In this document: positions 20,331 through 31,392 of the stretch, in pieces
How positions within the stretch are numbered: the stretch's first letter is position 1
Layout: each line of letters opens with the position of its first letter
Assembly (NCBI RefSeq): GCF_033807575.1
Contig: NC_084727.1
Location: 1,178,001-1,242,000 of the forward strand
Direction: 5' to 3'
DNA: 64,000 bases
Source of the DNA: Cydia pomonella
Lineage: Eukaryota > Arthropoda > Insecta > Lepidoptera > Tortricidae
Notes under the pieces: generated by a model
Told to the model about the DNA's origin: nothing
Databases searched by the model: none
What the model saw: only the letters and a program-made list of their open reading frames with translations
Made by a program: the position numbers and the translations under genes

Positions 20331-20514
20331 TCGTTTTAAAGTATAATAAAATATAATATATAAAAAAACATAAAATTATCCTTAGAGATGTAAAGGATCT
20401 CCAAGGATTGAATTTTATATAAATAATTAAAAGACATGAAATTAACAAACAGACTAGAACCGAATGAAGTGTCTCACGTCAATGCCACTCAAAAGTAAAG
20501 TTACATACTTATAA

Positions 20515-21080
20515 CCAGGGGTCGGACAAAAAGTGCGGATGACGTCAAACCACTTATAGGATGATTTCAAATAGTATTTTTGATTTTCATAAACAATTAT
20601 CACTTATCATTTATCAACCTCTTTATTAAACGATATCGCCACTTGAAATGAGTAAGTACGTTTTTGACTGACACATTGTCAATCAGATGAACAATAAATT
20701 GACTTCGTTATTGTTTAGCTATTGTATCTTCAGGATTATATTTAGCTAAAATTTATATTTACTAATGTATAAGAAAACGCTCTAAAATGTCATCTTTACT
20801 TGAATATTGTGGCAATCCCACAGACTTGTTCTAACTAATTTCAAATAATTATACCTTATGGTAACAAGTTTCGTGACATTTATTTTATTCACTACATCAC
20901 CCTACCACCTGTATTATTAATTCCATGGATTTATTTACGATTATTTTGTTACTTCATTAATACTACTTTGTTACTACATGTCACACGGAAGTTTAAATAC
21001 AAACTCAAACATCATCCTGTGTGCAAGATTACGTAATTTTTACGTCATCCGCACTTTTTGTCCGACCCCTGCTTATAACC
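20515..21080. repeat. MITE with AGGGGTCGGACAAAAAG termini
   Basis: The left end AGGGGTCGGACAAAAAGTGC, then 'ggatgacgtcaa', pairs with the right end 'tgacgtaaaaa..' complement and GCACTTTTTGTCCGACCCCT. About 560 bp, no coding capacity. Intronic. Confidence 0.75.
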
Positions 21081-21220
21081 TAACATGTTGCCCGCGTAAG
21101 CTTAAACAGACCGGTCTCCACAAACAGCACCCGTTCACGAGTATGACGTGTATCTCAGCCATCGCCTCCCTCAACCTTCATTCGGGAAAGTGGTATGTAC
21201 ATTTTAAATGGCATATTTTT

Positions 21221-21768
21221 AGGGTTCCGTAGCCAAATGGCAAAAAACGGAACCCTTATAGATTCGTCATGTCCGTCTGTCTGTCCGATTCTGTCACCGC
21301 CACTTTTTTCCGAAACTATTAGAGCTATACTGTTCAAACTTGGTAAGTAGATGTATTCTATGAACCGCATTAGGATTTTTACACAAAAATAGAAAAAAAA
21401 CAATAAATTTGGGGGTTCCCCACACTTGAAAACTCAAAAAAATCTTTTTTCATCAAACCCATACGTGTGGGGTATCTATGGATAGGTCTTTAAAAATGAT
21501 ATTGAGGTTTCTAATATCATTTTTTTCTAAACTGAATAGTTTGCGCTAGAGACACTTCCAAAGTGGTAAAATGTGTCCCCCCCCCCTCCCCCGTAACTTC
21601 TAAAATAAGAGAATGAAAAATCTAAAACAAATATATGATATACATTGACATGCAAACTTCCACCGAAAATTGGTTTGAACGAGATCTAGTGAGTAGTTTT
21701 TTTTAATACGTCATAAACGGTGCGGAACCCTTCATGGGCGAGTCCGACTCGCACTTGGCCGCTTTTTA
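21221..21768 (+). mobile_element. GGGTTCCGTA element, full single-unit copy
   Basis: Starts AGGGTTCCGTAGCCAAATGG, contains 'cggaacccttatagattcgtc' and (GTCY)n, and ends 'ggcgagtccgactcgcacttggccgc'. The complement of the same layout is at 38262-39365 with an amplified middle. A non-autonomous repeat of uncertain class. Confidence 0.7.
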
Positions 21769-22488
21769 ATTATCTAATATAAATATTTTCTCCCTTACAC
21801 TAACTTCCTGAGACATTGTAACGATGCACGTTACTATAGGTATTAAATTAATCGTAATCTCAATCTCATCTAATACTTTAAATAATAAATATTATAGGTC
21901 TTAAACCAATATGTTAATTTGTTTTAAATAATGCAACATAATGCGCGCGAGTGTACTCTCGGCCGAACTATTTGCGTCAGCAGTTTTACTCTCGCGAACA
22001 TTCTTATAGCGCTGGCCATATATCTCCGCTCCTCACTCTGCGCGCAATCGTCTTAAAGGACGGACGTTGCCGGTCGCGTTCACGAGCCTTGTGCCGTGTC
22101 GTCTCACGCGCCGGTTCGATTTCAAGTAATATAGTTTAATCGGCAGTGTTCGCCGTGGACAATTTAATTCTTTTTTTTTAAATACTTAATTCGCAGTAAT
22201 GAGCTACCTAACGAACTAGTCAAATAACGTAGTTTCCGTTGTGCACCCCGGTTAAGGGTAAGTGTTGAACGTTACCTAGTTTTAAGAAAGTGCTAGTGTT
22301 CTAATTGTCCTATAATGTTATTTTTCTAATTGTTTATTGCCTAATTTAAGCATTTAATATCATTTCTACTATGTACTGCTCGTAGCCGTTGCGGCGTACC
22401 ATAAAAAGTACCGTTACAAGATGGCGCCTCATACATTCGGCCAAGAGAGTTAAGTGCAACGAACATGATATATGACGTGTTCCCACAG

Positions 22489-22618
22489 ATACCTAGCCCT
22501 GGACCACATACCAGATGAGCGAGCCAGCATCATCCAGCACTACGTGGCGGAGCTGGCGCAGCGCGGGCCGCCGCCGCCGCCCACCGCCAGCGAGCCCGCG
22601 CGCCGCTCCAAGCAGTGA
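22489..22618 (+). CDS. TCERG1: TCERG1/CA150-like, last coding exon
   Basis: Acceptor GTTCCCACAG. The first A completes a codon (probably Arg) from the missing upstream exon, then YLALDHIPDERASIIQHYVA, the GPPPPPTASEPARRSKQ tail, and TGA at 22616-22618. The proline run followed by TASEP-ARRS is the conserved C-terminus of TCERG1/CA150 proteins and is the strongest identifier in this gene. Two bases after the stop is CAG/GTGCTG, a possible donor to the UTR exon at 24164; a junction this close to the stop would not be expected to trigger decay. Confidence 0.9.
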
Positions 22619-22686
22619 CAGGTGCTGACTGCCTGGCCCTGACTGATGATGAATTTTGAAAAATTTCATGTTACTTGATATCTTTG

Positions 22687-22948
22687 CGACCGGTTTGGCC
22701 TAGTGGGTAGTGACCCTACCTACGAAGCTGATGGTCCCGGGTTCAAATCCTGGTAAGGGCATTTATTCGTGTGATGAGCATGGATATTTGTTCCTGAGTC
22801 ATGGGTGTTTTCTATGTATTTAAGTATTTATAAATATTTATATATTATATATATCGTTGTCCAAGTACCCTCAATACAAGCCTTATTGAGCTTACTGTGG
22901 GACTTAGTCAATTTGTGTAATAATGTCCTATAATATTTATTTATTTAT
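22687..22948 (+). mobile_element. SINE family B, full length
   Basis: The reference copy: ACCGGTTTGGCCTAGTGGGT (A box), GGGTTCAAATCC (B box), 'gggcatttattcgtgtgatg', 'tatatatatcgttgtcc', 'ttactgtgggacttagtc' and a TTTATTTATT tail. Lies between the last coding exon and the UTR exon of the TCERG1-like gene. Confidence 0.85.
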
Positions 22949-22974
22949 CTTTGGAGTGTGGAATTAAAAGGAGT

Positions 22975-23512
22975 AAAATCTCTCATGGTAGAACTTACGG
23001 AAGGTAGAGATAAGGAAATCTCCATGTACCAAAAAGAGTCATCAAAAAACTTTAAATAGGTGGCGCTACGATACCTAGAGTACTTGAACAAAAAAATCAA
23101 ATCATAGACAGCGCAATTCACTCCGACAATAACGCCTATGTTCTTAGCTACTCTGGAGAGATTTGGAACTATTATTTATAGCTGACAGCTGGACACTTTT
23201 GCAACAGTTCTACCATAAGAGATGCCACTCTTAATTCCACACTCCATAAAAATAACCGTAAATAATTCCATAACTGTTGCAAAAGTGTCCAGCTGTCAGC
23301 TATAAATAATAGTTCCAAATCTCTCCAGAGTAGCGCTAGAGTAGCTTAGAACCTAGGCGCTATTGACGGAGTGAAGTGCGCTGTCTATGATTTGATTTTT
23401 TTGTTCAAGTACACTAGGTATTGTAGCGCCACCTATTTAATGTTTTTTGATGACACTTTTTGGTACATAGAGATTTATTTCCTTACCTCCACCTTCCGTA
23501 TTCAAAAAATTA
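22975..23512. repeat. Long inverted repeat (about 220-bp arms)
   Basis: The left arm (about 23000-23215) and right arm (about 23278-23505) are near-perfect complements. They share 'aggtggcgctac', 'caaatcatagacagcgcaa', 'agctgacagctggacacttt' and 'gcaacagttctacc' with the opposite sense in the right arm. A single arm recurs at 63175-63450. If transcribed with the host gene it would form a long hairpin. Confidence 0.8.
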
Positions 23513-23539
23513 CATCTTATAATATAATTAACATGCATT

Positions 23540-23868
23540 CTTCTTCTTCCTCGCGTTGTCCCGGCACATTGCCACGGCCCATGGGAGCCTGGGGTCCGCT
23601 TGACAACTAATCCCAAGATTTGGCGTAGGCACTAATTTTTACGAAAGCGACTGCCATCTGACCTTCCAACCCAGAGGGTAAACTAGGCCTTGTTGGTATT
23701 AGTCCGGTTTCCTCGCGATGTTTTCCTTCACCGAAAAGCGACTGGTAAGTATCAAATGATATTTCGTACATAAGTTCCGAAAAACTCATTGGTACGAGCC
23801 GGGGTTTGAACCCGCGACCTCCGGATTGAAAGTCGCACGCTCTTACCGCTAGGCCACTAGCGCTCATC
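23540..23868 (-). mobile_element. SINE family A variant with 16-bp target duplication
   Basis: Minus orientation. The tRNA-like head is at the right (B box complement GGTTTGAACCCGCGACC). The tail (TTC)n is at the left. ATAATTAACATGCATT occurs perfectly at 23524-23539 and 23869-23884. The interior shares 'gtacgaaatatcatttgata' with other family A copies. Confidence 0.85.
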
Positions 23869-23902
23869 ATAATTAACATGCATTAGATAAGAAAAATAAT
23901 TT

Positions 23903-24121
23903 ACAGTACATATGGTGCTACTTTATAGCACTAGTGCGAAAATTAGCATATTACGTTACTGTGTCGAACATTTAAAGGGCCATATGTACTGTAAAACGTT
24001 GTACGATACATGTGCGAATAGGCAATTCGCAACTCGTGCCGACTTAAAACACTCCCTTCGGTCGTGTTTTAATTTATCGCCACTCGTTTCGAATTTCCTA
24101 TTTTTCGCACTTGTATCGTAA
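23903..24121. repeat. ACAGTACATATGG MITE copy
   Basis: Nearly identical to 19558-19786: ACAGTACATATGGTGCTACT at the start, 'agcactagtgcgaa', and 'cgcacttgtatcgtaatgt' at the end. It sits about 40 bases before the UTR exon. Confidence 0.75.
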
Positions 24122-24163
24122 TGTACTAATACAATTTAGATTAGTATGTTCGTGTTGTTGCAG

Positions 24164-24300
24164 TCGGCGCAGCCGGGCGCGGACGCTGCGCCCGCGCCGT
24201 GGCCGCGCGTGTACTTGACTCGCCTTCGACTCTAAGGATTCCATCATGCACTATTGACGTATCAAATAATAAACAATAAATAAATAATTCATATTCAACA
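24164..24300 (+). other. TCERG1: TCERG1-like 3'UTR terminal exon with poly(A) signals
   Basis: Acceptor GTGTTGTTGCAG, then a GC-rich segment (TCGGCGCAGCCGGGCGCGGA) unlike the surrounding AT-rich repeats. Overlapping AATAAA signals are at 24268, 24275 and 24279. The upstream exon could splice into it from CAG/GTGCTG after its stop codon. It could also be an alternative C-terminal exon: in one frame it encodes 22 residues to a TAA. I favour UTR because the previous exon already carries the family's C-terminus. Confidence 0.55.
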
Positions 24301-24561
24301 GCCTTTTATTATCCTATGTTGTGCTTATTATGTTTATTTATTTATTTTATTTTACTGTTTTAGTTAAGAACATCCATTAATAATTAGTTTTTAAGATTAA
24401 CTAACAAGATTGTATGGGCTCTGTCTGAAATAAATGTTTTATTATTATTATTATTGTATCTCCTTGGATTTCACGGGCCTATTAATCCCGGTCTTTTGAT
24501 AGGCTTGCATGGGGATATAGATCCAACACGTAGAGGCCTCTTATTATTATTATAATGAACG

Positions 24562-24890
24562 TAATAAAAGAGAGGTATGGGCATTGTGAATGTCATCTCG
24601 CTTTGTGTGGTAGGGCACAGCCAGTGGATGTCATTCCAGATCTAGAGCAGAGCCCAGCTGGGGAAGTACCTCCACCTTACAGAAAACCGCAGCCAAATAA
24701 CACTAGACCCTACTCATAGTGTTGTGTTCCTGCCGGTGAGTAAGGTTGCCAGAGCTCAACGAGGGTGCGGAATGTTAAGGTCGGCAACGCGCATGTAACT
24801 CCTCTGGAGTTGCAGGCGTACATAGGCTACGGAGACTGCTTACCATCAGGCGGGCCGTATGCTTGTATGCCACCGACGTAGTATAAAAAA
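24562..24890 (+). mobile_element. Poly(A) retroposon E, full length
   Basis: Starts GAGAGGTATGGGCATTGTGA, then 'gtggtagggcacagcc', 'ccagatctagagcagagccc', 'ccgcagccaaataacactag', 'tgttcctgccggtgagtaag', 'ggagactgcttaccatcagg', 'ccaccgacgtagtat' and a poly(A) tail. About 330 bp, no tRNA-like head seen and no coding potential. Confidence 0.75.
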
Positions 24891-24899
24891 AAATAGCAA

Positions 24900-25310
24900 A
24901 CAGAATTTGAAATAGAATGGATTGTCTCACTGATATGTGTTCAATTTGTTAAATATCAAAAAGTGGCGCCATCTTACCGGGCACGACTTAAAAGTTGTAG
25001 CGCCATCGCTCGAAACGATGCTTCTATACCTTTGGCCTTTGATCTATTAGATGGGGCCACTTTTTGATGTTTAACTAATGGGGTTGGCAACTGTCAAAGG
25101 TTTGCATAGATGGCGCCATCATAGCTTGCCCCTGTCTCTAGTTTTGTTCTATGAGATTTGGCTTAAAGTACTGGAATCCAGGTCACAAAATTCCAAAAAA
25201 AAAAACAAGAATTTGACAATTCTAGGGATTGACAGGGCAAGCTATGATGGCGCCATCTGTTTAATACTTCCACCGGCCAACCCCATTTAACACGTATCAG
25301 TCCGTAAATT
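24900..25310. mobile_element. Inner segment of the foldback family, with nested MITE
   Basis: Shares AAAAAGTGGCGCCATCTTAC, 'cgatgcttctatacctttgg' and 'gccactttttgat' with 4745-4890. It is interrupted at 'gtttaacta' by the MITE at 25078-25287 and followed by a SINE B 3' fragment (25313-25440). Confidence 0.65.
25078..25287. repeat. MITE with TGGGGTTGGC termini
   Basis: TGGGGTTGGCAACTGTC on the left and GGCCAACCCCA on the right; inside, AGATGGCGCCATCATAGCTT and AAGCTATGATGGCGCCATCT pair perfectly over 20 bases. Confidence 0.8.
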
Positions 25311-25706
25311 TAAGTATTTATAAATATTTATATATTATATATATCGTTGTCTAAGTACCCTCAACACAAGCCTTATTGAGCTTACTGTGGGACTTAGTCA
25401 ATTTGTGTAATAATGTCCTATAATATTTATTTATTTATTTAGGCATGAAACTGATGGAAGCATCAAATAATTAAACGATTATTAAAATTTAATAGCTTTT
25501 AATTATAATAACAACATATAGTTTCTAATTAATACAACACGCATGAGGTCATGATCATCATGATGTGTTCAATCAACCCTTAGAAAGCTTTACCGAACAA
25601 AAACGTCACTAACCCGCCAAGGTCCCGGGCGCAAGCGAGCTAACGTAAACCTTACTTGAAAGTGTCAAGGTTACTTTGACAGCGTACTATAGGCGGGGGA
25701 GGAAAC

Positions 25707-26120
25707 TAGAGCGTTCGGGCGTTGTCGGCTCCGTTCGGCTCAGCATTGCTCCAAGCATTAAGGTTGGCAAAACTTGACGTCCCTATACGTGCACGACCAC
25801 AGACTTGAATTTTGACAACCCTAAATGGCCGAAAGGGACAGTGCCATATATTAGAAAGGGACAGCATAATTCGACCCTGAATCGCTGCCCAACTTCGGTT
25901 TTGTAGAAAGTGTCAGTTCTGTACGGTGTAGTACCTACTATTATTTATTCTGTGCTAGAGCGTTCGGGCTTTGTCGGTTTCGTTCGGCTCAGCATTGCTT
26001 CTAGCATTAGGGTTGGCAAAACTTGACGTCCCTATACGTGCACGACCACAGATATGGTAATGACTTGAATTTTGTCAACCCTAAATAGCCGAAAGGACAG
26101 TGCCATATATTAGAAAAGGC
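25707..26120 (+). repeat. Direct duplication, about 250-bp period
   Basis: 'agagcgttcgggc.ttgtcgg' through 'ttggcaaaacttgacgtccc' and 'atacgtgcacgaccacaga' occurs at 25709-25860 and again from 25963, with small differences. No gene seen. Confidence 0.7.
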
Positions 26121-26884
26121 CATGAACAATCGCCTCCCGGGCGATAACTCGTATAGTGGTTAACGGCTATGTATGATGAACACTCGTGGAAGTCAGCTGC
26201 CGCCCCGTTGGTGGCTTGAGGAATAGCAACCACCGAAACACTTAAAAAATTAATCATCGCTTCTGTTGTCTAAGAGGTGTTCTTGGCGTTCAAAAGGTTA
26301 GTTATTCATATTGTATAGTAGTTAAATCAACATCAAACAGACAGTGACGGTGAATATGGCCAAATACGTCGTGACATAGAGTCAGACCAAGGACCAAGAT
26401 AAGTTGGCAGCGATTTTGATAGCCCAGACATCACGACAATAGTACATTGTTTGCAAAATGGGGAGAAGTAAAATATTGGATACGAGGGCGGTAATTATCC
26501 GTCCACAATGTTTTTCATCACACTTGCGAAGAAAAAACAAAATTTTAAGCGAAATAATTCTTAAATACGGTGACTTATAAAACATTCGTCCGCCATTTTG
26601 TAATTTCTTGACAGGTTAGGCATCGAAGGCACAGACCTATTCGGTATTCAGCCAGGATTGAAAATTATGTAAAAATATTTTAAACGGCTGTTAAATTAAT
26701 CAAATTAAATAATTTTAAAAATAAACTAAAAATATTAAATTATACACGTCAGTATTTTAAAAGTAAAAATCATTTATGCTACTTAGTTTGTATGAATAAG
26801 TGGCATACAAAAAAAAAAGGTAGAACTCCCTAGGGAACAAAATAGGCACTTGTCCTTCAGTACACCTGAATGAAATAAGATCTT

Positions 26885-27243
26885 TTTCGAGCAAGTGTGA
26901 TGAAAAAGTCTATTAAATTATGACGTTTACTTAACACTTGAACAGGCTGGGCTATCTAAATCGTTGCCAACTTAGCTTGGTCTGACCATTGTTAGGTACC
27001 ATAGAAATAAGGATATGTTCCAATATCTGACAATCCAAATCTAAAGGGACCTTATGGTTGTCGGCTTTTCGAGCAAGTGTGATGAAAAAGTCAATTAAAT
27101 TATGACGTTTACTTAACACTTGAACAGGCTGGGCTGTCAAAATCGTTGCCAACTTAGCTTGGTCTGACCATTGTTACCATAGAAATAAGGATATGTTCCA
27201 GTATGTGACAATCCAAATCTAAAGGGACCTTATGGTTGTCGGC
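26885..27243 (+). repeat. Direct tandem duplication, about 180-bp period
   Basis: Two copies run from 'ttcgagcaagtgtgatgaaa' to 'accttatggttgtcgg'. 'ccataaggtccctttt' at 27291 is a third, inverted, piece, so the unit is probably one arm of a larger foldback. It lies just beyond the stop of the WDR34-like gene. Confidence 0.7.
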
Positions 27244-27380
27244 GCTTACCATTAGCGACGCGCCAATACCACTACGCGACGTAAACGACCGCCATAAGGT
27301 CCCTTTTAAAATGGATTGTCACATATACTTGGCCATTTTGCCACACCAAAGCGACGTCATAAATCCACGTTGTATAGAAC

Positions 27381-27474
27381 TTAGAACAGCAAGTCTTCTG
27401 CTAATCTCTTCCTCGGTGGTAAGTCCCATATACGCACGTTGCCGCCGGCGTCGCCTGCCGCCACGCGAGTAGTC
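27381..27474 (-). CDS. DYNC2I2: WDR34/DYNC2I2-like, last exon
   Basis: On the minus strand the acceptor is ACATTTGTCGGCAG at 27475. The first base completes the Gly codon split across the intron. The exon encodes TTRVAAGDAGGNVRIWDLPP, then RKRLAEDLLF and TAA (27383-27381). 'AAGDAGGNVRIWDL' is a classic closing WD40 strand with its Trp-Asp pair and matches the final WD repeat of dynein-2 intermediate chain 2. The join to 34377 is an inference from phase (2 plus 1) and repeat structure; the intron would be about 6.9 kb. Confidence 0.75.
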
Positions 27475-27713
27475 CTGCCGACAAATGTAAACAATGTTAT
27501 ATTTATTTATTTAAAGTTTATTGCACAATACATGAAGAGTACAAATGGCGGACTTAATGCCAGAAGGCATTCTCTACCAGTCAACCATGAGCCAAACCGA
27601 AAGATCCTAATTGGTTCAGGGTCAGAATACAGAGTAAAATGACAAAAAAATATCACAAAATTATATAAAATTATACGTACATAAATAATATGATACATAT
27701 AAATATACAAAAC

Positions 27714-28150
27714 CTGGGCGACCGAGCTTTGCTCGGTTATAACTATTTATTGTAATATGGTGGTCTATAGGTGATAATCTTAACTACATTTTTTTACTAA
27801 ATTAAACTTGTCTAAAACAATAAAAATTAAAAAAATATATATAAACTTGAACATATAAAAAAAAACAAAAGTTGATCACTGGGCGAGATTCGAACCCGTA
27901 ACACTCGTTTAGCAGTCCGCGCGTCTTAACCCGCTGGACCAGACGGACAGTGGCCGGTAATACGAAATTAGCGACCATATTCTGCGTCGAAAGAAAAACG
28001 CATGAAAACTCGAAAACACGCGTTTTCCCAAACATAAGACTAATCTAGATCGATTGTTTACCCCCAAAAACCCCCATATACCAAATTTCAGCAAAATCGT
28101 TAGAGCCGTTTCCGAGATCCCGGAAATATATATATATACAAGAATTGCTA
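27714..28150 (-). mobile_element. SINE family C, second copy
   Basis: Same layout as 19912-20330: CTGGGCGACCGAGCTTTGCT, 'tggtctataggtgataatc', the tRNA-like head near 27885-27950 (GGGCGAGATTCGAACCCGTA), then 'tgcgtcgaaagaaaaacgc'. Intronic to the WDR34-like gene. Confidence 0.7.
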
Positions 28151-28374
28151 AATATATACCAATTGTGAAACATCATGAGGACGACCTTTGAACCTTGTCA
28201 AACAGATGCTTGCGCAACATGCGCTTGAAGGAGAATTTGTTCTGGGCTTGTCTCATAGAGAGAGGAAGATCATTCCACAGCCGGATTGCCTGAATGTTGA
28301 AGGAATTCGAGTATTCGACATGAAACCTGTACGAGTTATAATACCTAGTCATGTCTTTAACAAGGGGGCAAAAT

Positions 28375-29005
28375 TGTTTTTCTCAAATTTGAAATGAAAT
28401 GTTGACATGACTTACTTCAAATTAGGTCCGGAAATATTAAAGCCCGACCAGAAATATATGATCGTTGTCAAGAGGGCGCTGTTATTTTCATGTATAGAGT
28501 GACAGTTCAGTTTAGTATGAAATTTTTAGTTCCAATGAAATTCCGCAATATGGCGCGTGATCATATATTACTGTTCAGGCTTTACATATCCGGTGCGATG
28601 AGTGAAGGATACAATAAATTTAAAAAAGCACTAAAGCTGCACCTAATGCAAACACTTGGGTGACAATTGTATGCCTGTGCCTGCAAATGTCAGTCAAGTG
28701 AAGTCAATTATATTTATGGTGTTAGTTTTAATTAATAATACGAGTATGTTACGTTGATTATATATGTAAGTACCTACTTATAACAGAGACTCGCGCCTGC
28801 AGTTAAACTGTGCAAACAGTTTTGCAGGAAACTATTAGATTATAAGTTTATTTCATGTAATAATAATAAATAAAAATGTAAAGGAATTTCATAAAGCCTT
28901 ACACACCTAGGCCTGTAAGGCAACCTTCTTTAGTTTTAAACGTCAAGTTGTGACACGTTAAATTGTGACACGACAAATTGTGACACGTCAAATTGTGTCG
29001 TCGTG
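28375..29005. repeat. Dispersed repeat F, copy 2, with nested MITE
   Basis: Matches 15740-16015 on both sides of an insertion at 28439-28584 and of extra sequence up to about 28860. 'aattgtgacac' is repeated four times near 28950-29000. The nested MITE has AAAGCC..GACCAG and 'gttcaggcttt' ends with AATATATGATC / GATCATATATT inside. Confidence 0.55.
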
Positions 29006-29411
29006 GCATTCAACCCATAGAAATAGGATAGTATAGAACGACTGTCAAACTTCAAAAGTGTGACCAAAAATGAAATGCAAGTGTGTGCGTAAATTGTCTA
29101 TGTGCGAACAAAAATAGTGATGTCATGTTACAACATATTAATAATCTATCGATGTTTAACTGCTTTAACGACTACTTTTTCAAATGTGTTTGTTTTTATA
29201 AAAAATGTAATAGGTATGAGTATTATTACTACTATTAGACCTTATTAGCGCCTTTAGTACCTTTAATTTTCTTTTACAGCGGACGCATAGTAAATAACAA
29301 TACTGATAGTGATAACCGAGGCTACAGTTACAGTCGTTACAGTCAGCATCAAAATGGTCAAATATATAGGTACACATGTATCACAATGGTCAAATATATA
29401 TTGTTACTTAT

Positions 29412-29585
29412 TTTACAGTACATATGGAGCTACTTTACCGCACTAGTGCGATAATTAGCACATTACGTAACTATATCGAACATTTTAAGGGCCATATGTA
29501 TTGTAATACATTTGCGAATAGTTAATTCGAAACTCGTGTCGACTTAAAATCGTATCGCCACTCATTGCGATTTTTTATTTTTCTC
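29412..29585. repeat. ACAGTACATATGG MITE, diverged copy
   Basis: ACAGTACATATGGAGCTACT, 'cgcactagtgcgata' and 'gggccatatgtattgtaa' are present; the outer right end is degraded. Confidence 0.6.
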
Positions 29586-29620
29586 ACCTGGTTTGGTGTT
29601 CTGGGACGTTTACTTACTTA

Positions 29621-29815
29621 CTACTTACTCCGTTGGCTCAGCGACCCAAAATGAGACTTGGCCTCCGACACAAGACAGCGCCACTTTTCTCGGTCCTGTG
29701 CGACCTCTCGCCAATTGTCGACTCGAAGCTCGCGCAGATCCGCCTCCACCATGTCGCTCCAGCGATACCTAGGGCGTCCGACAGGACGTCCTCCTGCTAG
29801 GCGACCCAGGTACGC
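29621..29815 (-). pseudogene. RTE-type LINE, C-terminal tail
   Basis: The complement of 8490-8672 with few differences: the minus strand encodes the same RYRWSDMVEADLRELRVDNW block and a TAG. A 5'-truncated copy in the WDR34-like intron. Confidence 0.75.
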
Positions 29816-29829
29816 TCTTTTTACGTTTT

Positions 29830-30880
29830 TTCGTTTTTACTTGACTAAATTACTAACGTAGTCCGATCAAGCGTTATGGAACGCGGCGCTGTCGGTAAAG
29901 CAGGTGACTCGCGTTGATAAAGCAGGTTTCTGTCGTATGCGGGTGTGAGTGGTGTAACATGTGCAATGTCATTAACACAACCACATGCTAAGTGTTAACA
30001 GTAGGCGCAAATAGTTGACTTACCAAAGAAAATTTGAATTTCGCGCCTTTTCCGCCTGACAAGTTGGGTTGGGTGTGTATACGCTGTCTTGTGTTTCCTT
30101 GTGTTGGCGGCAAAGCCGTGGAAAAGTGGTTAAAATGTAAGTAATGTGTTGGAAAGTGAAGTTTAAATTTATCACTGAACATGTGCACCTTCAAAAAAGG
30201 TATTATAACAATCGTTATTATTTTAAGTCGGTTATAAAGGTTAATATCTTAATGATGTCTTGTGAACAACTAATTCCATACCTACTAATATACCGACAAG
30301 TTATCGATACAGTCATATGAACATTTTCTCAAGCCCTAGCGTAAAGTAACAGTTTAGGTTTTTACACAAAATATTCTAAATTATTGACTAATATCATGAA
30401 ATATTAACACACAATTGAAGAAAAACTTATAATGAACTGTATAAATTGGCTTTTTACACTTTTTATGCTGTTAATTTGATAAAATATCGTTACGAAAATT
30501 TCGCTACGATTATCATAATTACCTGTGAAATGAGTATTTCCCTGGGTTTTTTGGCCCTGAAACACAACAATCCGGCACACAACATGACACCATCTTCACT
30601 AAATTACTTAATATTTATTTTTGATTTTGATTCTCGTATATTTTTAACGTCAAAAAATACGGCAATATGATTTTGGCCGCCTCGGCCGCCTTCGAATTCA
30701 AAAAATGGTTACGTTTTTTCATATGTAGTCTGCCTCTTTCACACTCGTGGCTTGTTCATATACGTGATGGCTTCCCTTTCGCACACTTCATCTGTCTGTC
30801 AAGCGAAGCGTATGACAAGTCTCTGATTCAACCATAAAAAAATCCTATGAGCAAAATTCTGCCATTTATTTTCGGTGTAC
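29830..30880. other. Intronic, no gene recognised
   Basis: Sequence between repeats in the large intron of the WDR34-like gene. It includes a less repetitive stretch near 29880-30140 with a GTAAGT at 30137. No exon could be supported. Confidence 0.35.
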
Positions 30881-30884
30881 TGCC

Positions 30885-31085
30885 TTTTTGGCGAAAATTG
30901 TATTGCCGAATTACACTCCCCAACCGACTTTTACCAAATAACTATTTCGCAACCATTTCATACCCCAACGCCATAGTTGGGAAATGGAAATTGCGTACTA
31001 GGTTGGGTTATGTAAAGTTGCGAAAGGTTGGTTGCCAAGTGAAATTCGGCAATACAATTTTTTGGCGAAAAGGCAGAGAACGTTT
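30885..31085. repeat. MITE with GGCGAAAATTGTATTGCCGA termini
   Basis: The left arm GGCGAAAATTGTATTGCCGA pairs with the right arm TTCGGCAATACAATTTTTTG. Same family as the longer element at 56453-57171. Confidence 0.7.
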
Positions 31086-31104
31086 TTTTACTTTTATCTG
31101 TTTA

Positions 31105-31315
31105 TTCAGGGGTTTATTATTATTCAGGGGTTATCAAAAGGAGAACGAAAATTGATTATTATTGCGCTACGACGCACGGTTTACGAGATACAGCCCTATA
31201 AAGATTTCTGCATGACTGAAAACAAAACTTATATCTGTATATAAGGCTGTATCGCCTAAACCGTGCGTCGTAGCGCAAAAATAATCAAATTTTTGTTCCC
31301 CTTCAATACCCCACG
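31105..31315. repeat. Hairpin MITE
   Basis: TTGCGCTACGACGCACGGTT on the left pairs with AACCGTGCGTCGTAGCGCAA on the right, flanked by 'gattatta' / 'taatcaa' and outer CAGGGGTTAT / CAATACCCC. About 100-base loop. Confidence 0.75.
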
Positions 31316-31392
31316 CACTGAATACCTATCACATTAGGACATGGAACAATCATCATCCTATTGTTATTATTATTTCATTGCAAGTTTGAAAA

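Larger units (their letters stand above)
19435..20440 (-). repeat. Family D retroelement 3' end, interrupted
   Basis: 'caaacatttattcagcaaataggccac' starts it; 'agagatgtatacagtctct' and 'agagatgtaaaggatctcc' are further along. The same segment order is seen at 49663-49990. It is broken by a MITE at 19558-19786 and a SINE at about 19912-20330. Confidence 0.6.

Noticed and set aside
24164..24232. Separate small gene ending in TAA
   Set aside because: Considered as an alternative C-terminal exon. Its 22 residues have no family match and the previous exon already carries the conserved TCERG1 end, so a UTR exon is the simpler reading.
29880..30150. Possible 5' exon with GTAAGT at 30137
   Set aside because: A donor-like hexamer alone is weak; there is no open frame leading to it and no partner acceptor.
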